Source: Neorhizobium galegae bv. officinalis
GTDB lineage: Bacteria; Pseudomonadota; Alphaproteobacteria; Rhizobiales; Rhizobiaceae
Length of the DNA stretch: 64,000 nucleotides
Reading direction: 5' to 3'
NCBI GenBank assembly: GCA_000985875.1
Contig: CCRI01000022.1
Coordinates: forward strand, 1 to 64,000
Below are positions 51,952-59,956 of this stretch, one piece after another. The notes beneath the pieces are model-generated. The model was given only the letters and a program-made list of their open reading frames with translations. It ran no database searches and was not told the DNA's origin. The position numbers were made by a program, and so were the translations under genes. Position 1 is the stretch's first letter. Each line of letters starts with the position of its first letter.

Positions 51952-53126
51952 GCACGACTGTCTTTTCATCGTCCTTCAATGCGGAGTTCGATGCCAATAG
52001 CCAGGAGTTCTCGCTGGCCGGCGTGATCCGACCGCGCTCGGTCGACGAGATCGCGGCAAGCATTTCCATGCTCAAAGGGGCTATCGATGACGTACGCGGG
52101 GTTCTCCACATCAATGTGAAACGTCTCGTCCAGATGAATAACACAGCGTTTCAGGCCTTTGCGCGTGTCGTTCTGGATGCTTGTCGCGCGAGATCAGATC
52201 TTCGCTTCGTGGTGGTGACCTCAAGCGTCGTCGGCTGGATCGAACGCATGTTCACGCACCTGAATAGGATCGAGCCGCGGATAACCGTGGAAGTTTATGA
52301 TTCCAAATTCTACCCCGGCCAAGCCTTCGTCGAGGACATGAGTTTCATTCCGATATTGCGCACGCAGACCAAGATGACCTGGCGCCACGAGCGAACGATC
52401 CTTCCCCGCCACGGCATGCGGCCGGGAATCGTGATGGCCGATATCTGCTGCGGCATCGGCGATTTCGCCATGCTTGTCAAAAAAGAGTTCCAGCCAACGC
52501 GCGTCGTGGCGCTCGACCATTCGAAGACGAGCCTGGGCTATGCACGCGATATGGCAGCCAGCTTCGGCATTGCCGATATCGAATATACCTATGGCGACGC
52601 CTCCGAAATGTTGCTCGAGGACAATCAGTTCGACTTCGTGACCTGCCGTCATTCGCTCCAGATATTCAACCGGCCGATCGTGCTTTTGAAGGAGCTTTAC
52701 CGGATCTGTAGGCCGGGCGGGCGGGTGTATATAACCAACGAAAAGAATTCGCACTGCCTGGGAGAACCCCGATCGCGAAGCATTCAGTGGACATATAACG
52801 AGGTCGCGAAACTGTTCAGCCACTTCGACATGGATGTGGAATTCGGTCCCAAGAGCCGCCGATATCTCGTCGATGCCGGCTTCGACGAGATCATCATGGA
52901 ATCCTTCATGGTCACCAACCTCGACGGAGACCCGCAGGACTTCGCCGATGTAATAGCGGCCTGGGAAATCGTCTACGCCGGAGAAATGGCCGTGAAACGT
53001 GGCGATCCTCCCGAGTTCATAGAACGCTTCCGCCAAGGGTTCAGCGACCACATCTTTGCAGCCCTTCATCCCAGGGGCTATGCTGGCTGGCCAGTCTGGG
53101 CGGCATCCGGGCGTAAACCGCCATGA
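51948..53126 (+). CDS. STAS-like domain fused to a methyltransferase
   Basis: 392 residues, TTG start overlapping the previous stop. Residues 1-130 (FNAEFDANSQEFSLAGVIRPRSVDEI ... VLHINVKRLVQMNNTAFQAFARVVL ... RFVVVTSSVVGWIERMF) have the fold pattern of a STAS/slr1659-type protein, including an MNNTAF in place of the phospho-Ser loop. Residues from about 160 are a class I methyltransferase: VMADICCGIGDFAML (motif I), VVALDHSKTSLGYA, QFDFVTCRHSLQIF and ICRPGGRVYITNE (UbiE/Methyltransf_11 type). The fusion is unusual. The gene overlaps the SpoIIE gene by four bases. Confidence 0.8.
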   Translation: MSTTVFSSSFNAEFDANSQEFSLAGVIRPRSVDEIAASISMLKGAIDDVRGVLHINVKRLVQMNNTAFQAFARVVLDACRARSDLRFVVVTSSVVGWIERMFTHLNRIEPRITVEVYDSKFYPGQAFVEDMSFIPILRTQTKMTWRHERTILPRHGMRPGIVMADICCGIGDFAMLVKKEFQPTRVVALDHSKTSLGYARDMAASFGIADIEYTYGDASEMLLEDNQFDFVTCRHSLQIFNRPIVLLKELYRICRPGGRVYITNEKNSHCLGEPRSRSIQWTYNEVAKLFSHFDMDVEFGPKSRRYLVDAGFDEIIMESFMVTNLDGDPQDFADVIAAWEIVYAGEMAVKRGDPPEFIERFRQGFSDHIFAALHPRGYAGWPVWAASGRKPP

Positions 53127-55483
53127 GCACGTCCAGTCAGCAGATCGCACGTTCCGGCTTACGATCATTCCGCGCGAAGTTTGTTATCGTCGTCGGAAGC
53201 GCCGTGCTCTTCGATTTGCTCGTGACCGGGGGCCTAGCGCTTTGGAATGTGCAAAGACTCTCCCGCGATGCGACGGCCGAGGTCGGCCAGGGGCTGGAAC
53301 AGGCCAATCAGAGTTACATCCGTTCCTACGCGGAAACGACGGCCGAACATGTCAATCTGCTTCTGAACCAGGTCCACTCCGACGTGAGCACCTTGGCAGG
53401 CGTCCTTCAAGCGCAGATCGATCGTCCTTTGCGGGAGACCCAGATTGGGGGGGCGATGGCCCGCGGCGCCCCGGGAACCGTAAACGTCGTCTATGATTCG
53501 AAAGGCGGGTGGGCCCAGAACTTGCCCGGCCCGTTATCCGTCGTCAGCGTCTGGGGATACCTTCTGGGGTCTGACCACGTTCCGCTGCCCGAAGTTCAAA
53601 GGGATATCGAAAATAGCGCAGTGCTCGACTTGGTTGCGCCAAGCCTCCTGGCAAACGGCCTTTCGAAGCTGCAGATGTACTACATCGGCCCGGAGGAGCG
53701 TCCGATCTTCAGGACGGCACCTTACACGGAGCAGGCCCAGACGTTCGACAGGCTCTATCCGGGCCATAACAGCGCGCAGTTCTGGACCTTCTTCTTTCCC
53801 GGGCTCTACGAGTCCTGGGAACAATGGGCTAAGGATCCAGGACAGCGTCCAGTCAGCAACGACATCACCCAGACGGCGCCATATACGGATGCGATCACCG
53901 GCAAGCTCATCGTCAGTTTCTTTCAGCCCCTCTGGTCCCCTGACCGCACGAGGGTTGCAGGCGCCGCCGGAACGGATATCACACTCGACCAACTGGCGGA
54001 AATCATCGAGAACGTTAAAGTCGCCGACAGTGGCTTCGGTTTCCTCACCATGTCCGACGGCAATGTCGTCGCCATCAATCCGATCGGCGAGAAGATCATT
54101 GGCCTGCAAGCATCGAGCGATACGGGCGGCGAGGGTGTAACGGGCCTGAACCGCTCTCTGAGAAAGAGCCTACAGCCGGAAATCGCGCAACTGCCGCTGG
54201 GAGAAGAGGGACTGTTGCGGCACATTCTCCTGCATGAAAACGGCGAGAAGGTCCCCTACCTCGTCGCCCTGAGGCAACTGCAGCCGACGAACCTCTGGGT
54301 CTCCGGCCCGGTTCGGCGTGAGGCTATGCTGCTCGGCATCGTCGTGCCGGAGCGCGAGATCTACGCCTCGTTGTTTGCGGCCCAGGCGGGAATTTCACAA
54401 GCGACGAACCGGATCCTGATCTACCAGATTCTGGCCCTTCTAGTATCCCTATGCTTCGTCATCGGAGCCGTCTTCGCCATATCGAAGCGTATAACCAGAG
54501 GTATCAGTGCGCTCGCCGACGCTGCCAAGCGCATACAGGCCAAGGACTATTCAGTCAGGCTCGACATCCCGACACATGACGAGGTCGGCGAGGCGGGCTT
54601 AGCCTTCAATCGCATGGCAGAACAGATCAGCTTCCATACGGAAAATCTCGAGCAACTCGTTGAGGACAGAACCACGGAGATCGAAGAGGCGAACCTGCAA
54701 ATCTCCACCCTGAACCATAGGTTACGCAACGAAAACTTGCGCCTCGGCGCAGAACTCGCCGTCGCACGCCGCATCCAGATGATGGTCCTCCCCAAGGCCC
54801 GTGAGCTGGAGGAAATTACCGATCTGGAGATCGTAGCCTATATGCGGCCAGCCGACGAGGTCGGAGGCGATTACTACGATGTCCTGAGGGACGGAAAGCG
54901 GCTGAAAATCGGCATCGGCGACGTGACCGGACATGGCCTCGAAAGCGGCGTCCTGATGCTGATGGTCCAATCGACCGCACGAGCCTTGCAGGAAGCGGGC
55001 GACATGGACCCGTCGCAGTTCTTGAACAGTTTGAACCGCGCCATCTACAAGAACCTCGTCAGGATCAGCACCAACAAACACTTGTCGCTCGCCTTCCTGG
55101 ATTACGACGGAAAGCGCTTGACCCTTTCGGGCCAGCATGAGGAACTGATCGTTGTGCGCAAGTTGGGCAAGGTGGAGCGGATCGATACACTGGATCTCGG
55201 CCTGCCGATCGGGTTGGAACCGGATATTTCGCAATTCGTGGTAACGCGTGAAGTCTCCTTTGATCGCGACGACATGATCATTCTTCACACCGACGGCGTG
55301 ACCGAGGCCGAGAATCGCGCCGGTGAGCTCTTCGGCATCGAGCGACTTTGCGAAAGCGCTGGTCGGCGATACGGCCAGAGCGCCGAGGATGTCAAAATCG
55401 GCATCATTGGCGACCTGATGACCCATATCGGAACTCAGAAAATTCATGACGACATCACACTCGTTGTTATGAGACACAGGTGA
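53123..55483 (+). CDS. Membrane SpoIIE/RsbU-type serine phosphatase with Cache sensor
   Basis: 786 residues. A membrane segment at about 20-45 (FVIVVGSAVLFDLLVTGGLALW), a large periplasmic region of about 360 residues with a dCache-like pattern (GFLTMSDGNVVAINPIGEKIIG), a second membrane segment (QILALLVSLCFVIGAVFAI), HAMP (RITRGISALADAAKRIQAKDYSVRLDIPTHDEVG), a coiled coil and a C-terminal PP2C-type SpoIIE domain with DEVGGDYYDV, GDVTGHGLESG and LHTDGVTEAEN as metal-binding motifs. It should sense an external ligand and dephosphorylate a STAS protein. Tight coupling to 51948 and 55488. Confidence 0.9.
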   Translation: MSTSSQQIARSGLRSFRAKFVIVVGSAVLFDLLVTGGLALWNVQRLSRDATAEVGQGLEQANQSYIRSYAETTAEHVNLLLNQVHSDVSTLAGVLQAQIDRPLRETQIGGAMARGAPGTVNVVYDSKGGWAQNLPGPLSVVSVWGYLLGSDHVPLPEVQRDIENSAVLDLVAPSLLANGLSKLQMYYIGPEERPIFRTAPYTEQAQTFDRLYPGHNSAQFWTFFFPGLYESWEQWAKDPGQRPVSNDITQTAPYTDAITGKLIVSFFQPLWSPDRTRVAGAAGTDITLDQLAEIIENVKVADSGFGFLTMSDGNVVAINPIGEKIIGLQASSDTGGEGVTGLNRSLRKSLQPEIAQLPLGEEGLLRHILLHENGEKVPYLVALRQLQPTNLWVSGPVRREAMLLGIVVPEREIYASLFAAQAGISQATNRILIYQILALLVSLCFVIGAVFAISKRITRGISALADAAKRIQAKDYSVRLDIPTHDEVGEAGLAFNRMAEQISFHTENLEQLVEDRTTEIEEANLQISTLNHRLRNENLRLGAELAVARRIQMMVLPKARELEEITDLEIVAYMRPADEVGGDYYDVLRDGKRLKIGIGDVTGHGLESGVLMLMVQSTARALQEAGDMDPSQFLNSLNRAIYKNLVRISTNKHLSLAFLDYDGKRLTLSGQHEELIVVRKLGKVERIDTLDLGLPIGLEPDISQFVVTREVSFDRDDMIILHTDGVTEAENRAGELFGIERLCESAGRRYGQSAEDVKIGIIGDLMTHIGTQKIHDDITLVVMRHR

Positions 55484-55487
55484 GCGA

Positions 55488-56048
55488 ATGACGACCTTGT
55501 ACGGATTGGAAGATCTGGCTATCGGAACAGGCGAGAATATTACCCGGCTTTGCCTCTTCGAGGGGCCTCTCGAACTTGGCTGGAAGCACTGCGCGATCAC
55601 GTCGGATTTCGTCGGCGAATTCGTTGCCCTGCGCTACCGCACATCCCGCATCCTCTACAAGGAGGTTCGCCACAATGTGGCTTATCTGACGAACGAACTC
55701 ATTGAGAACGCGATAAAGTTTCGGGCTGCCGGCGAGATCGTTGTGGAAGCCTCGGTCGAGGGCAATGTATTCCGCGCAAAAGTCTCCAATCTTATCGAGG
55801 AGAAACCAGCCATGCGGTTCCAGCATTTGCTATCGGAGATCACCATGGGAGATCCGGGCGAGCTTCTCATAAAGCGGATCGAGGCGAATGCGATCGGCAC
55901 GAACACAAGCGGCTCAGGCCTTGGGCTTCTAACGCTGATGAGCGATTATGGCGCCCACTTTGCTTGGGTTTTTGGATCTGAAGAGCCAGACGGAAAAATC
56001 CCGCTGGAAACCTATGCGTCTATTACAGTCCCGAATGTATCGAATTGA
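55488..56048 (+). CDS. ATP-binding partner-switch protein (slr1658 family)
   Basis: 186 residues. NVAYLTNELIENAIKFRA is a GHKL N-box, and GSGLGLLTLMSDYGAHFAWVF near 145-165 the G-box region; DPGELLIKRIEANA lies between. This is an anti-sigma/HPK-like ATPase of the type found next to SpoIIE phosphatases (Synechocystis slr1658 family). It probably phosphorylates or sequesters the STAS-like protein encoded next. Confidence 0.8.
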   Translation: MTTLYGLEDLAIGTGENITRLCLFEGPLELGWKHCAITSDFVGEFVALRYRTSRILYKEVRHNVAYLTNELIENAIKFRAAGEIVVEASVEGNVFRAKVSNLIEEKPAMRFQHLLSEITMGDPGELLIKRIEANAIGTNTSGSGLGLLTLMSDYGAHFAWVFGSEEPDGKIPLETYASITVPNVSN

Positions 56049-56062
56049 TTGGGGTGTTCAAC

Positions 56063-56401
56063 ATGGAAATCAAGGAAGAAGAATATCGCGTCTGGTCGGA
56101 GGGTACGGAAATCTACTTCGACGGATCCATGCGCCTGCCCAGCACGGCGGCCTATGCGCCGATTTTTTCCCTCGTCATGAGTATTCTGGAAACCAAACCA
56201 GATCGCGTTACCGTGGACCTCACCGGGCTGCAGTTTCTCAATTCATCAGGGATCAACCTGCTCGCGAAACTTACGATTGAAGTGCGCAACAAGCAGAATA
56301 TTCAATTCACGGTGCGCGGAAGCTCCGAATATCATTGGCAATCAAAGTCACTTCCGAACTTGAAGAAGTTGTATCCGGCGATCGATCTAAGACTCAGCTG
56401 A
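56063..56401 (+). CDS. STAS-like protein (slr1659 family)
   Basis: 112 residues from the ATG at 56063 with GGGGTG upstream; the frame opens at a TTG at 56045 that overlaps the previous stop. A single STAS-like fold: EEYRVWSEGTEIYFDGSMRLPS, TVDLTGLQFLNSSGINLLAKLTIEV. The Ser in LNSSGIN is the usual phosphorylation site of anti-anti-sigma factors. It is the likely substrate of the neighbouring phosphatase and ATPase. Last gene of the module. Confidence 0.82.
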   Translation: MEIKEEEYRVWSEGTEIYFDGSMRLPSTAAYAPIFSLVMSILETKPDRVTVDLTGLQFLNSSGINLLAKLTIEVRNKQNIQFTVRGSSEYHWQSKSLPNLKKLYPAIDLRLS

Positions 56402-56426
56402 CGAAAGCCCTGCCAATGACCCCATA

Positions 56427-57572
56427 TCAACCTCCAAGCGTTAGCCAATCGCCGATCGTCGTACCGTAACGTTGCGTGGCACGCGCGACCGGACCAGCCG
56501 GATGCTCGCTTGCCGCAGTCTTCCGGATTTCACGCGGGCTGAGCCCGAACTCGTGGCTGAAAGCGCGGGTAAAGTTGGCGGCAACGTCAAATCCGGCCGC
56601 CTCCGCGATCAGCGAAATCGGCCTGTTATCTGCCGGGTTGCTAAGATCGGCATATGCCTGCAGCAAACGACGTTTGCGAATGTAATTGAGGACGCCTGCG
56701 TTCGCTTCGAACAATTGGTAGAGCCGCGTACGGGAGATACCTAACGCGCGGCACATGACATCAGGCGTCAAATGATCTGAATGAAGGTTGAGGTGAATGT
56801 AGCGATGCGCTCGCTCCATCAGGCCCATCGTCTGATCCTGGTTACTATTCAGTTTTGTGGACGAAGCAGCGCAAGCAACGACCATATCGCCGATCGTTCG
56901 TATGATCCGCGGCACCTCCGCTGCAGTTAAATTGCTCAGGTTCGCTTCCAGGCCGCTGATATAGCTGATGAGCAATTCAGCCAGACTGCCGGAGAGCACC
57001 ACGTTGTTGGCTTTCTGGAGAAGACTCGCATCGCCAGCCAACAGTTCATAGGGCAAGAAGACTAGCACAGCGATCGAATCAGTCATTCGCCCGCGGCATG
57101 GACTGCCGAGAGACCTGAAAAATATCTCACCCGGGCCGGTCTCCATCACATGACGACTGACCTCCGTCCAGGCCCGACCGCTGCGAAGCACACCGAGGTT
57201 CCAATGGTCGATCGGGCTTGACCGCAGCATGGCTTGATCTCGGACATAGCTGTATGCCTGCGCGCGCTGCTGGACGATGAGTATGTCGTTGAGACGCCAA
57301 CCAATCTGTTCGGCGAAAAAACTGTCGTTGGGTAAACTTTCGTACGGCAGATGAACATCCACGAGCGGCGCCATATGTGACCGCCATGCTTTGAACTGTT
57401 CGTCCGATGGCAGGTCTTGGGTCGAAAATCGTAATGGCACCAAAGCAGGCGGGACATCCAAACGATCTTCTTTCCCCTTGGAGGGGTCGCGCGGCCAGCG
57501 CCGCCGCTCTATGTGGTCCGGCCATTCCTGTCCCTCAGCGGGTTTATCTCCGGATCCGGACCCAGTAGCCAT
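56427..57572 (-). CDS. AraC-family regulator
   Basis: 381 residues from the ATG at 57572. The N-terminal AraC_binding_2-like region spans about 60-230 (LDVPPALVPLRFSTQDLPSDEQFKAWRSHMAPL ...). The C-terminal double helix-turn-helix (AHRYIHLNLHSDHLTPDVMCRALGISRTRLYQLFEANAGVLNYIRKRRLLQAYADL ... ISLIAEAAGFDVAANFTRAFSHEFGLSPREIRK) is complete. It is convergent with the signalling module and divergent from the polysaccharide operon, with a dyad in between, so it may control the latter. Effector unknown. Confidence 0.9.
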   Translation of the reverse strand: MATGSGSGDKPAEGQEWPDHIERRRWPRDPSKGKEDRLDVPPALVPLRFSTQDLPSDEQFKAWRSHMAPLVDVHLPYESLPNDSFFAEQIGWRLNDILIVQQRAQAYSYVRDQAMLRSSPIDHWNLGVLRSGRAWTEVSRHVMETGPGEIFFRSLGSPCRGRMTDSIAVLVFLPYELLAGDASLLQKANNVVLSGSLAELLISYISGLEANLSNLTAAEVPRIIRTIGDMVVACAASSTKLNSNQDQTMGLMERAHRYIHLNLHSDHLTPDVMCRALGISRTRLYQLFEANAGVLNYIRKRRLLQAYADLSNPADNRPISLIAEAAGFDVAANFTRAFSHEFGLSPREIRKTAASEHPAGPVARATQRYGTTIGDWLTLGG

Positions 57573-57920
57573 CCAACTTCTCCAGCGCACAAGCCGACCC
57601 TAGCCGTTGATATTGAGAGCAACCACTCGTTTTCTCGGCTGATCCTCCGCACACTCCGACCGGTTACGGAAGTGGCTGAAACGTCGCGTACATAAGCTTC
57701 CTATCATATTCGTTTTTCAGCAGATATGTACGGAACGACAATTTTTAGGATGCAGGGATAACGACAACCGCGCCTTCAGGCTGTATCTAGATAACAAGTA
57801 CTAATTCGGAATACAAACCGGGCTAGCCGAGCATTCAATTGCCAAGCGATGCAGTTTTGCAGCGCTCTCAATGTGCACCGACACATATCCAAAACAAGAC
57901 TGAGACATGGGAGGATAGTT
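57573..57920. other. Divergent regulatory region with a dyad
   Basis: No gene fits between the AraC start and the GTG at 57921. An eight-base inverted repeat CGTACATA (57687-57694) / TATGTACG (57725-57732) is the strongest structure, and AT-rich text near 57790-57810 could hold a promoter for the polysaccharide operon. Confidence 0.45.
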
Positions 57921-58970
57921 GTGAACTATCTCGGTAATATACGTGCGCGTTCTGTGCAGACTTCGGTCCACAGCAGGAACTATTCATCACATATCCACCA
58001 GGCACGAAAGAGAATTCTTGTCGCCGGCGGCGCAGGCTTTCTCGGATCACATCTATGTGAGGTGCTCCTGGAAGCGGGGCATGAGGTGATCTGTCTCGAC
58101 AATTTTTCCACAGGTTTGACGCGCAATATCACTCGTCTGAATCACTCCGATGCGTTCAACATCGTCGCCCACGACATCGTGCTGCCCATCGAGCTGGAAG
58201 TTGACGAGATCTACAATCTCGCCTGCCCGGCATCTCCCCCACAGTATCAATCCGACCCGATCCACACCATGAAGACCTGCGTGATAGGGTCGCTCAACCT
58301 ACTGGAGCTGGCCGCGCGCACGGGTGCACGCATCCTGCAGGCATCCACCTCCGAGGTCTACGGGGACCCGCATGTCCACCCGCAAGTCGAAAGTTACTGG
58401 GGCAACGTCAATCCCTTTGGCCCGCGCTCCTGCTATGATGAAGGTAAGCGTTGCGCAGAGACTTTGTTCTTCGACTTTCACAAAACGCACCACGTCGAGA
58501 TCAAGGTCGTTCGCATCTTCAACACCTACGGTCCTCGGATGCGCCCGGACGACGGCCGCGTAGTTTCGAATTTCGTCGTTCAGGCCCTGACGGGACAGGA
58601 CATTACGATATACGGCGACGGCTCACAGACCCGTTCGTTCTGCTTTGTCGACGATCTCATCGACGGCCTCATTCGCATGATGGCGTCATCGGCGTCGCTG
58701 ACGGGGCCGGTAAATCTCGGCAACCCCCGGGAATTCACGATTGGAGAACTGGCTGAACAGGTGATCGGATTGACCGGGTCCCGGTCGAAAATCATCCACC
58801 GCCCGCTGCCCGCCGACGATCCTCGCCAGCGCCGCCCCGATATTACGCTCGCCATACAGGAACTCGGCTGGCGTCCGAATGTGGAGTTGGCGAGCGGCCT
58901 CGTGCAGACGATCGATCATTTCAATCGCCTTTTCACCCGCACGGCCCCCGACTTAGCGGAGGCGATCTGA
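57921..58970 (+). CDS. UDP-glucuronate decarboxylase-like extended SDR
   Basis: 349 residues from the GTG at 57921 with GGGAGGA six bases upstream; the longer ATG frame at 57849 has no ribosome site. LVAGGAGFLGSHLCEVLLEAGHEV is the NAD site, YNLACPASPPQYQSDPIHTMKTC, STSEVYGDP and the catalytic CYDEGKRCAE (YxxxK) are as in UDP-xylose synthases, and PRMRPDDGRVVSNFV follows. It converts UDP-glucuronate to UDP-xylose, or is a close relative. The gene overlaps galE by one base. Confidence 0.85.
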   Translation: MNYLGNIRARSVQTSVHSRNYSSHIHQARKRILVAGGAGFLGSHLCEVLLEAGHEVICLDNFSTGLTRNITRLNHSDAFNIVAHDIVLPIELEVDEIYNLACPASPPQYQSDPIHTMKTCVIGSLNLLELAARTGARILQASTSEVYGDPHVHPQVESYWGNVNPFGPRSCYDEGKRCAETLFFDFHKTHHVEIKVVRIFNTYGPRMRPDDGRVVSNFVVQALTGQDITIYGDGSQTRSFCFVDDLIDGLIRMMASSASLTGPVNLGNPREFTIGELAEQVIGLTGSRSKIIHRPLPADDPRQRRPDITLAIQELGWRPNVELASGLVQTIDHFNRLFTRTAPDLAEAI

Positions 58971-59956
58971 TGGTTGCAGTCCGTGTTCTTGTCACAGGCG
59001 GCGCCGGCTTTATCGGCAGTCACACCGCTAAGTTGCTTCGGTTGGAAGGGATCGAGCCGATCGTCTACGACAATCTCACCACCGGGCACCGATCGTCTGT
59101 CCGCTGGGGGCCCTTCATCGAGGGCGACGTCCTCGATTCCGACGGCTTAATCGAGGTCATCGAAAAATATGTTCCCGACGCAGTCATTCATTTCGCGGCC
59201 TCGGCTTATGTCGGCGAGTCGGTGCAAAATCCAGCCAAATATTATAACAACAATGTCTGCGGTGCATTGTCGCTTGCCGATGCCTGCCGGCAGACCGGGC
59301 TTCAGAAGGTCATATTTTCATCGAGTTGCGCCGTCTATGGGATCCCTCCCGCACTACCGATTGATGAGGCGACGTCACAAGCTCCGATCAATCCTTACGG
59401 CAAGACCAAGCTGATCGGTGAGAATGTGCTCGCCGACTACGCGGTTGCTTTTGGCCTGCGTTACGTCGCGCTGCGCTACTTCAACGCCTGCGGAGCCGAT
59501 CCGGATGGCGAACTTGGTGAATGGCATGTTCCAGAAACCCACCTCATTCCGCGGGCAATGCTGGCTGCAGCCGGCCGGATCCCGCACCTGGAGATCTTCG
59601 GTGACGACTACGACACGCCGGATGGTACCTGCATAAGGGATTATATTCACGTCGCCGACCTGGCACGCGCCCACGTTCTGGCTTTTGAGCATCTCGCCAG
59701 AGGCGGGGCAAACCTTGCTCTCAATCTCGGCACCGGACGCGGTTTCTCCATCAAAGAAGTCTTGCTCATGATCGAAGAAACGACCGGGCGCAAGGTTCCG
59801 ATCGTGATCCGCCCGCGCCGGCCTGGCGACCCGCCCAGCCTTTATGCGGACCCGAGCTTAGCGCGTGAGCGGCTGCGTTTCTGGCCTCAACACTCCGACC
59901 TGAAGACCATCGTGCGGACGGCCGCCCCGTTCTTTGGATTGGAGGTGCACTCGTGA
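58970..59956 (+). CDS. galE: UDP-glucose 4-epimerase
   Basis: 328 residues; TGATG overlap with the previous gene. VLVTGGAGFIGSHTAKLL (NAD), FAASAYVGESVQNPAKYYNNNV, SSSCAVYG, the catalytic NPYGKTKLIGE (YxxxK), LRYFNACGADPDGELGEWH and GTCIRDYIHVADLA are all GalE/ExoB hallmarks. It interconverts UDP-glucose and UDP-galactose, feeding the membrane glycosyltransferase next in the operon. Confidence 0.92.
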   Translation: MVAVRVLVTGGAGFIGSHTAKLLRLEGIEPIVYDNLTTGHRSSVRWGPFIEGDVLDSDGLIEVIEKYVPDAVIHFAASAYVGESVQNPAKYYNNNVCGALSLADACRQTGLQKVIFSSSCAVYGIPPALPIDEATSQAPINPYGKTKLIGENVLADYAVAFGLRYVALRYFNACGADPDGELGEWHVPETHLIPRAMLAAAGRIPHLEIFGDDYDTPDGTCIRDYIHVADLARAHVLAFEHLARGGANLALNLGTGRGFSIKEVLLMIEETTGRKVPIVIRPRRPGDPPSLYADPSLARERLRFWPQHSDLKTIVRTAAPFFGLEVHS

